Source: Chloroflexota bacterium
GTDB lineage: Bacteria; Chloroflexota; Anaerolineae; Caldilineales; Caldilineaceae
Direction of reading: 5' to 3'
DNA length: 5,319 nt
Assembly (NCBI GenBank): GCA_003451595.1
Contig: DMDA01000095.1
Span: 32,752-38,070, forward strand
Part shown: positions 1 to 5,319 of the stretch, one piece after another
Layout: the number at the start of each line of letters is the position of its first letter
How positions within the stretch are numbered: position 1 is the first letter of the stretch
Notes under the pieces: generated by a model
Told to the model about the DNA's origin: nothing
Database searches by the model: none
The model's input: the letters and a program-made list of their open reading frames with translations, nothing else
Made by a program: the position numbers and the translations under genes

Positions 1-1046
1 AGCGCCGGTGCACTCTTGATTGGGTAACCGGCATCCTTTGGCCAGTCTGTCGCCGTCGAACCATCGGCATTCCAGACATAGACAAAGCCATCGTCCGAAC
101 CACTCACAATTTCGAGCTGGCCGTCATGGTCGATATCGCCGGCGATGGGCGATGAGGAGACAGCCGCATTGGTGCTTTGCGGCCAGCCGGCCAACCGGTC
201 GCCGTTGTTGCGCCATGCCCAAACTTTCTTGTCGTCGCTGCCGACCACGATTTCCAGTGCACCGTCGCCGTTGATATCCACCAACAGCGGCGACGAGCGC
301 ACGATCCAACCGGTGGCGCGCTTCCACAACAATTGCCCGCTGCTACTGAGCAGGTAGATGAAACGGTCGCCGGAGCCGATGGCGATCTCCAGACCGGGGG
401 AGCCGGGCGCCACATCGCCCACGGCCGCCGTGCCCATGATCACATCGCGCGTCGCATATTTCCAGACAAGCTGACCGTTGGCGCGGTAGACATAGACATT
501 GTGGTCGTAGGAGCCGACAATGATTTCCAGCTGTCCATCGCTGTCGATATCGGCTATCACTGGCGCGCTGTCGATCACATGGCTGCCGTAGATGTCCGGC
601 GCATCACCCAACGAGACAGGCCAGCCGGCGCGCAGCGCGCCGTTCGCCTCGTAGACATAGAGTTTGGAGTCGGAGAGCGCCACGACGATCTCGCGTGCAC
701 CGTTCTGGTCCAGATCGACTATTTGCGGTTGCGCCAGCAGGCGATACTCGACGTCGGGGCGGTCGCCGAGCTTGACGCCCTGACTGCTCCAGCCGGCAAG
801 CCGCGTGCCATCGGCGTTGAAGGCGTGCAGGTAGCCGCGCAGGTCGCCGACTACGACATCCGGCTTGCCGTCGCCGTTGAGATCGCCAACGGCTGCGGCT
901 GCTTTCACCCCGCTGCGCAGGAGTTGTGGCCAGCCGCTGCGCATGCGGCCGTTGCTGTCGTAGACTTCCACCTGCCACTTGACCAGGTTGCCCACGATGA
1001 TTTCGGGCGATCCGTCGCCGTCCAGATCGGCGACCACTGGCGCGGC
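1..1046 (-). repeat. FG-GAP/VCBS-type beta-propeller: seven complete repeats and the start of an eighth
   Basis: Residues 1425-1772. Repeats lie at about 909-1046, 738-908, 570-737, 435-569, 297-434, 156-296 and 15-155, with the eighth beginning at 14 (SAPA). Each has small-x-P-(hydrophobic)-x-x-D, a calcium loop such as DLDGDGSPEIIVG or DIDSDGQLEIIVG, a strand such as VYVYRANG and a Trp, often in Gly-Trp-Pro. Loop acids are Asp1431/1433/1435, Asp1479/1483, Asp1535/1537, Asp1590/1592/1594, Asp1681/1685 and Asp1728/1730/1732. Repeat 5 is aberrant, with DVAPGSPGLEIAIGSG and no D-x-D-x-D-G loop. Repeats 2 and 3 are longer, with insertions around VKLGDRPDVEY and SLGDAPDIYGSH. Such repeats fold as calcium-stabilised integrin-alpha-like propellers used for binding; here this would be the head after the stalk. 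The array may continue beyond the left edge. Confidence 0.9.
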
Positions 1047-4000
1047 GTAGTAGCGCGACGGGTTCACCTGCGCCTGATTGGCCTGCGCAGCCATGGCCGC
1101 CAGCGCACCGCCCATCCAGGCATATTCCATGTGGGTGGTGGCGCTGGTGGGGTCCCACCAGCTCTGATTGGTGAAGCCGTCAGAGAGTTCGTACTGTACA
1201 TAATCCGGGTAGACATTCCAGATGCCCAGGAACTCTTGCGGCCACTTCCATTGCGTGTTGAAGACATAGGCCAGCGGCAGATCGAAGCCGATCATTGGGC
1301 TGTTCGGGTCCCAATTGCTGTTGACTACCTGTGTGTTGCCGGTGTGACCAGGCTGCACCAGATGAATCGTCTGGTTGGTGTTGATGACCTCCAGGTAAGG
1401 ATCCCACGGCAATGGCGGCAGCGCGTCGATCAGATTCTGCGTCGGGTCGGCCAGCACAACCTGCAACTGCGCAGTGTAGCCTTTCTGCACCCAGGTCTGC
1501 ATCGGCGCCGTGTTGGTGAAGAGTTTGTAGCGATTGTCGGTGATGCCGCTCTGCAAGGGCAGCGCCTGCTGCGTGCGCTCGAAGATAGCAAAAGCTGGCT
1601 CGTCGTCGATAAAATCACCACTCTGGCTGCTGATCAGCTGATCGTCAGCATTGCGCACCGCCAGCGCATAGCTGCCGCCGCCGTAGATGGGCAACCCGTG
1701 CAGGAAGCGGTGGTTGTAGGAAGCGCCGCGCGCCATGGCTTCATAATCAAGGCGCAGGGCGGCCAGGTTGCCATCGCTGGTCTTGCCGCGCGCCACGGCA
1801 ATCTTCACGATGAAGTCGTTGTAATCCCAATCCGACCAGCCGACATTTTTCAGGTCCTCGAAGGCGACATAAGTGGTGGCGTTGTCCCAGTCGAGAGGAC
1901 CAAAGATACGCGTTGATGCTGTGTCGTCTGGATCGATGTCCGCCGGGATGCGGGCGCTGTTGTCCGCCATGATGGCCTGGCCGCGACTGTCCGTGCCGAC
2001 GACCTGCGCCGTGCTCGGATAGCCGACGCCGGCTTCGACGGCGAGGACGCGCGCCTGGAAGGTCAGAATGTGTGCGCTTTCGCCCGGCAGGTTGGGCAGC
2101 GCCAACCCGGTTAGCCCACTGATGGCAAAGGGCGCGCCGTCGAGCTGTGCTGTGCCGGCCTCGAACTGCAGGTTGGTGGGCAGCGTTACGTCAAGAAGCA
2201 GATTCTCAGCGTAGCCGTTGCCTACGTTGTTCACTTTGACGGTGTAATCGACCAACGTCCCGGCCGCCGCCTCGATTTGCGCCGCCTGATGTTCGACGAC
2301 GAGCGCTGGCGTCACGATGCGGTTGGAAACGGTGTTGGAGCCTTTCAAGCCGCCTTTGTCATATTGCACATATGCCCGGTTGTAGAGCAGCGTCCCTGGC
2401 GCCAGCGGATCGACGAGCGATGCCGCACCAACCCTGCCACTCTGGAGCAGCACAAGATCGCGGAACTCCGCAGGCGTGGCGTCCACGAAGTCGGCAGCTG
2501 CGACGCTGCTTTCGGGCAGGCGCACAGTGATTGCAACCAGTTGTTGCGTGTTCGGCGGGATGGCGGCGAACGCCGCAGTCACGACGTTGCCGTTGGCGGC
2601 GCCGTTGACGACGTTGACAATCTCGAAGCGGCTGTCCACTGTGTCGGTCACGACGACGTTGTACATCGTGGCGTTGATCGGCTCGCCCGGCACTGTCAGC
2701 GTGTAGACGAGTGTGCCGCCGTAGGTGAGCTCGTTGGCTGTCACACTCTTGCGGATGCTGCCCTGAGGCGTGTGGACGCTGGCCGTCGTGCGTGGCCCAC
2801 TGTAGTTGCGTTCGACTGTGGCGTTGCCCGGTTGCGTGGAGTAGCTCTCCACCGAAGCCGTGTTGGTGAGCGACGAGTCCGACGGTGCATTGGCATTTAC
2901 TTGCGCCCGGTAGACAATCGTCACCGACGCGCCCGCGTCCAGGCGGTCGATCCAGTACGCGTAGGTTGCGCCGCTGGCAGTGGTTGGCGTCACGTTGGTG
3001 TTGTCGGGTTTGGTGATGGCGTCAATCGCCAGGAATGACAGATCGCCAGGCAATACATCGCGCAGTTTCATATCGTAGGCGGTGGCGTAACCCTGATTCC
3101 GCACCACCACTGTGTAGGCGATGATGTCGCCCGCGCCGACGCGGTTGATGGACGCCACCTTCTGGATGGTTAGATACGGCTGGCGCACTTTGGCAGTGAA
3201 GCGCCCACGCGGGCTGCGACGGTCAATGCGATTGGTCTCAAAGCCAGCGTCATAGGCGTAGCCGCTGCCATTGTAGCCGTTGGCCGAGTCGTACCAGCCG
3301 ATGTAGGTCGTGTTGAGGGCGTCGTTGAGCACCGTGTTGTTGGTGTAGTAGACGGTCGTCGGCTGGTCGGCGCGCACGCCGGTGACGATGGTGTCGAAGG
3401 TCAGCGTGAAGACATAGGGCGTTGTCCCCAGTGTATTGTCGACTGTGTTCAGATAGAAGCGCAGGTCGGTTGGGTTAGTGCTGATCTTTGGATTGGCGGC
3501 ATGATGCGCGTCGTCGAAGCTGGCGCCCGCAATGGCGCGGCTGCCGGCCACGTAGTTGAAACCCAGCGGCAGGTCGTTCTCTTCGATGACGGGCCAGTAG
3601 GCGATGACGCCGGTGGGCACGGTGACAGTCAGTGTCCAGCGCATGGTGTCGCCGATGGTGACTTGTTCGGTCGCTCCCTCGCCGCCCACGCGGGCGCCCG
3701 TCTTGGCGATCGCCAGGTTCTTGATGTAGACCGTGATGTCGTCGGTCTGGTCGTCGTCGATGTTGCTGCTGTGTGCGACAGCGTGCCCCTGATTGTCGCT
3801 GCGGCTGTTGTACGCCACGCTTGCCAGGTTGGTGAGCGACGCACCCGCTGGCAACCCTGCCGCCACTGTCGCCTGATAGGTGAAGGTCTGCGTTTGCCCT
3901 GGCGCCAAGGCGCCGACGGTTGTCCAGGTGAGCACGCCTCCCGCACCCGCCGCCGGGTTGCCGGAAGTCGCTGTGTAGGATGCTGCGCCTGGGGAGCCGG

Positions 4001-5319
4001 AGCCGCCGCTGTTGGGGATAATCAGGGACGCCGGCACGTTGTCGATCACGCTCAAGTTGTAGGCGGTGGCGTCGCCAGCGTTGAGCACCGAGATGCGATA
4101 AGTCACGACGCTGCCAGCCTGTAAGTTGCTGCTCGGCGTTGCGGTCTTGGTCAGCACCAGGTGCGGCGCCTTGTAGTTTGTGATCGCCATTGCGCGTTGG
4201 CTGTAATTCTGGCCATAGCTGTTGGCGCCGCTCAGCTTGCCAAAGTTGGCGACAATCCAACCCGGTTGGACGTTCGGCTCTGGCCCGACGCGCGCCTGAA
4301 TTTGCGCTTCCCAGGTGGCGCCGCGCGCGGCGTTGCACAGTCGCCATTCCAGATATTGCAGCCCGCCCAGGACGCCCAAGGTCGGCGCCTGCGGGGCTGC
4401 GGTGCAGTTGGCGCTGTTGCTAAAGTTGCCGCTGACGGTGTGGGTGGCGCTGCCATCGACGTAGGTCATGCCGCGCGGCAAAAAGTCGCGAATGATGATG
4501 TTCTTGGCGTCGACGTCGGTGGCGCTGGCGTAGCTCAGGCGGAAGGTGACGGTGTCGCCGACATAGGCGTCGGCGCTGGCGCCCCATTGCTGCGTCGTCG
4601 GGTTGAAGACAACCTTGGTGAAGGTCGGCATCCGCGTTGCCACGGTGGCGGAGGCAGTGTCCGGCGTCAAGGCGCCCAGCCGCGTCCCATCGAGGGCGTC
4701 CGCCCAGTCGCCACTGAGCGTCACGCGGTTAGTCAGGCTGTCGCCGGAGACAACAGGTTGTCCGGTGAGTGGCGCTGCTTCGTAGGTGGTGTCCACCAGG
4801 GCGCGGAAGGTGATGGTGGCGGTGGCGCCCGGCGTCGTGGCGGCGGCAGGTAGCTCCCACACGATGGTGGTCTGGCCTGCGCCTGGCAGCCCTGGCGTCA
4901 CGCTGACCGGCGTCAGGTTGGCGCTCTCTTCCACATAAATCATGCCGTCCGGCAACACATCGACTAGCGACGCGTTCGTGACGGTGTAATACTCGGAAAC
5001 GTAGTAGGTGAGCGAGAAGGTGACTTCGGCGCCGATGCCGACGGTGGTGGGTGTTGCATTCTTGTCCACCGTCATGATTTCGGCGGTGGTCTGCGCCGGC
5101 AGGTCATCGTCCGGCGTCGATTCGGAGCCATCTGCAGTGGGGACGTTGGCATAGACGCCGGTGGCCTCGTAGCGCACCGACATCACTGTATCTTCGGCGA
5201 TGATCTCACCGCTCATCGGGCCGGCGAAGGGGCCGTTGCGCGCCTGGTTGTCGCCGCTCGTGCGGTAACGGTAGGGGATGGCGACCTTGAAAGTGATCAC
5301 AAGCGGCGTGCTGTATTGC
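1..5319 (-). CDS. Giant multidomain surface protein (DUF11/D2-type stalk, LruC-like domain, FG-GAP propeller), partial at both ends
   Basis: One minus-strand frame (codons whose lowest coordinate is a multiple of 3) is open from edge to edge: 1,772 codons without a stop, checked codon by codon. Neither start nor stop is present, so the full protein is longer and its signal peptide and anchor cannot be seen. Seen in order: the end of one stalk domain (residues 1-77), seven Ig-like modules (78-1132), a LruC/DUF4842-like domain (1133-1391), a short Ala-rich linker (1392-1424), and seven FG-GAP/VCBS-type blades plus the start of another (1425-1772). These families are known mostly from exported adhesins and envelope proteins, so I infer an extracellular structural or adhesive role. 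No enzyme active site was recognised. Composition fits a secreted protein: rich in Thr, Ala, Val, Asn, Asp and aromatics, with only two cysteines. No frameshift was found. The exact ligand and function are unknown. Confidence 0.95.
1047..1145 (-). other. Ala-rich linker between LruC-like domain and propeller
   Basis: Residues 1392-1424. The segment contains THMEYAWMGGALAAMAAQAN and then QAQVNPSRYY. It is mildly hydrophobic and could form a short helix, but the run is too short and too interrupted by Gly and Gln to be a convincing membrane span. It joins the LruC-like domain to the first propeller blade. Confidence 0.5.
1146..1922 (-). other. LruC / DUF4842-like domain
   Basis: Residues 1133-1391. 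I recognise the family by its landmarks in order. First comes YVAFEDL followed by WSDWDYNDFIVKIAVA (Asp1163, Asp1165, Asn1167, Asp1168), equivalent to the F/Y-E-D-L ... D-x-D-x-N-D-hydrophobic core of LruC proteins. Next is LRLDYEAMARGASYNHRF, equivalent to the A-R-G-A-x-Y-x-x-x-F motif. Then come a His/Pro-rich segment IHLVQPGHTGNTQV and finally FDLPLAYV and WKWPQEFLGIWNVYPDY, equivalent to the P-W-x-I ... W-P-x-E-x-x-x-I-x-x-A-Y-P-x-F ending. The family is named for a Leptospira surface protein and is found in exported proteins of varied bacteria; its molecular function is not established. The acidic cluster may bind a divalent metal, by inference. The family call rests on memory of the motifs, without an alignment. 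Confidence 0.7.
1923..2312 (-). other. Stalk module 7, shorter DUF11-like domain lacking the Lys and Asn
   Basis: Residues 1003-1132. The DUF11 pattern is clear: PALVVEHQAAQIEAAAGTLV, then DYTVKVNNVGNGYAENLLL, then DVTLPTNLQFEAG, HILTFQARVL and GYPSTAQVVGTDS. Where the other modules have a Lys in the opening strand this one has His1010, and where they have Asn in the closing motif it has Ser1102; the central Asp1043 is kept. It ends with the acidic linker PADIDPDDTAS just before the LruC-like domain. As the last stalk module it may be structurally different; that is inference. Confidence 0.75.
2313..2762 (-). other. Stalk module 6, D2/DUF11-like domain
   Basis: Residues 853-1002. It opens with GSIRKSVTANELTYGGTLVY followed by TLTVPGEPINATMYNVVVTD, close to the isopeptide-forming fimbrial D2 type. 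The centre has TDTVDSRFEIV in place of the usual D-x-L-P-x-G. The later part has IPPNTQQLVAITVRL, a region with LVLLQSGRVG, and the closing strand LLYNRAYVQYD. Lys857, Asp892 and Asn980 are the candidate isopeptide residues. The end, SNTVSNRIV, leads straight into module 7. Confidence 0.75.
2763..3182 (-). other. Stalk module 5, canonical DUF11 repeat
   Basis: Residues 713-852. It opens with PYLTIQKVASINRVGAGDI and continues IAYTVVVRNQGYATAYDMKL, RDVLPGDLSFLAIDA, then a Thr-rich loop, YWIDRLDAGASVTIVYRAQV and SDSSLTNTASVES. All landmarks of the DUF11 family are present in the expected order and spacing. Lys720, Asp754 and Asn819 form the candidate triad. A short linker ending in HTPQ leads to module 6. 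Confidence 0.85.
3183..3722 (-). other. Stalk module 4, enlarged D2-like domain with Tyr/Gly-rich and basic tail
   Basis: Residues 533-712, longer than its neighbours (about 180 against 123-154). It opens with LAIAKTGARV and EQVTIGDTMRWTLTVTVPTG, typical of the isopeptide-forming fimbrial D2 type. The central VIEENDLPLGFNYVAGS matches the hallmark but has Glu-Glu-Asn-Asp where the other copies have one Asp. The closing motif is YYTNNTVLND (Asn660). Lys539 is the candidate partner. Extra sequence after it, including IGWYDSANGYNGSGYAYDAG and the basic stretch NRIDRRSPRGRF, explains the added length. The Arg-rich stretch could be a loop or a proteolytic site; nothing in the sequence decides this. 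Confidence 0.7.
3723..4166 (-). other. Stalk module 3, canonical DUF11 repeat
   Basis: Residues 385-532. This is one of the most typical copies of the family in the window: LVLTKTATPSS, then AGSVVTYRISVLNAGDATAY, then NLSVIDNVPASL, a Gly/Ser-rich loop, VLTWTTVGALAPGQTQTFTY, and finally AGASLTNLASVAYNS. Lys391, Asp426 and Asn497 are the candidate isopeptide residues. The module closes with an acidic linker, SSNIDDDQTDD, before the strand that opens module 4. DUF11 repeats commonly stack into rod-like stalks in bacterial surface proteins; that role is inferred here. Confidence 0.85.
4167..4625 (-). other. Stalk module 2, DUF11-like domain with the only cysteine pair
   Basis: Residues 232-384. 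It opens with FTKVVFNP, followed by YVGDTVTFRLSYASATDVDA, and has the family hallmark IIIRDFLPRGMTYVDGSAT. Candidate triad residues are Lys235, Asp278 and Asn358 (in WIVANFGKLSG, a poorer match to the usual L-T-N motif). Cys305 (in SANCTAAP) and Cys328 (in WRLCNAAR) are the only two cysteines among 1,772 residues, 23 residues apart and flanking strand LQYLEW. This suggests a disulfide that would form outside the cytoplasm. The domain ends near the Tyr/Asn-rich segment ANSYGQNYSQRAMAITNY. Confidence 0.7.
4626..5087 (-). other. Stalk module 1, DUF11 / isopeptide-D2-like Ig domain
   Basis: Residues 78-231. The opening strand is IMTVDKNATPTTVGIGAEVT, the classic start of a DUF11 or D2-type repeat (a Lys, then Ala-x-Pro, then a Gly followed by a strand such as VTFSLTYYV). 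The central part has LVDVLPDGMIYVEES, the family's D-x-L-P-x-G-(hydrophobic)-x-(aromatic)-V hallmark. The closing strand has DSLTNRVTLSG. Lys86, Asp120 and Asn197 sit where an intramolecular isopeptide triad would be expected; bond formation is inferred, not shown. The module follows an acidic linker and runs directly into module 2. Confidence 0.75.
5088..5318 (-). other. C-terminal end of a preceding stalk domain, with acidic linker
   Basis: Residues 1-77 of the visible protein. The segment starts inside a beta-rich domain (strand-like stretch LVITFKVAIPYRYR) whose N-terminal part is beyond the right edge. It ends with strand-like VMSVRYEATGVYANV and an acidic linker, DGSESTPDDDLPAQ, before the next module begins. 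Position and length suit the end of another DUF11/D2-like module, but the segment is too incomplete to assign firmly. Confidence 0.5.

Noticed and set aside
1072..1130. Possible transmembrane segment in the Ala-rich stretch before the propeller
   Set aside because: The hydrophobic part (AWMGGALAAMAA) is only about 12 residues long and is followed by polar Gln/Asn, too short for a membrane span.
604..1158. Minus-strand frame of 184 codons in another register
   Set aside because: Arg/Ala/Gly/His-rich off-frame product overlapping the propeller-coding frame, with no domain signature.
177..1916. Plus-strand open frame of 579 codons
   Set aside because: It is the exact codon-register complement of the minus-strand gene, which here encodes clear FG-GAP and LruC-like motifs. 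The plus translation shows no recognisable domain and looks like a mirror of the real codons.
2277..3038. Plus-strand open frame of 253 codons
   Set aside because: Same complementary register; the minus strand here encodes stalk modules 5-6 with DUF11 hallmarks, and the plus product is Arg/Val/Asp-rich without a known motif.
3475..4347. Minus-strand frame of 290 codons in another register
   Set aside because: The product is Arg/Gln/His-rich low-complexity sequence typical of an off-frame reading of GC-rich DNA; the true frame on the same strand gives modules 2-4.
3501..4853. Plus-strand frames of 207 and 230 codons at 3501-4124 and 4161-4853
   Set aside because: Both are complementary-register shadows of the stalk-coding sequence, with Gly/Ala/Val/Arg-rich products and no motif.
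1..5319. CRISPR array, tRNA/rRNA, insertion sequence or intergenic regulatory region
   Set aside because: The whole window is protein-coding in one frame. The only repetition is at protein level among diverged domains, and no direct-repeat/spacer pattern, inverted terminal repeats or RNA gene was seen.

Overview
The window lies wholly inside one very large protein-coding gene on the minus strand. Reading codons on the reverse complement from 5318-5316 down to 5-3 gives 1,772 consecutive sense codons with no stop. The start codon lies beyond the right edge and the stop codon beyond the left edge. No start or stop signal, RNA gene, intergenic gap, promoter or terminator is visible. The DNA is GC-rich by eye (about 60 percent). 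There is no taxonomic marker. The architecture (DUF11-type stalk, LruC-like domain and FG-GAP propeller in one giant surface protein) would suit a free-living GC-rich environmental bacterium such as a member of the Chloroflexota, but that is only a weak guess.

From N to C terminus (right to left) the protein has three parts. Residues 1-1132 (5318 down to 1923) are a stalk: the tail of one domain and then seven immunoglobulin-like modules of the DUF11 / isopeptide-D2 kind. Most start with a beta strand carrying a Lys, have a central Asp before a Leu/Val-Pro turn, and end with a strand carrying Asn in an L-T-N-x-A-like motif. Residues 1133-1391 (1922 down to 1146) resemble the LruC / DUF4842 domain. 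Residues 1425-1772 (1046 down to 1) hold seven complete FG-GAP/VCBS-type repeats and the first residues of an eighth.

The likely role is an exported cell-surface or extracellular protein: a stalk carrying a LruC-type module and a calcium-dependent beta-propeller head that may bind a ligand, glycan or partner cell. Export and anchoring signals would lie outside the window, so localisation is inferred from domain types. All long open frames on the plus strand are complementary shadows of this gene.
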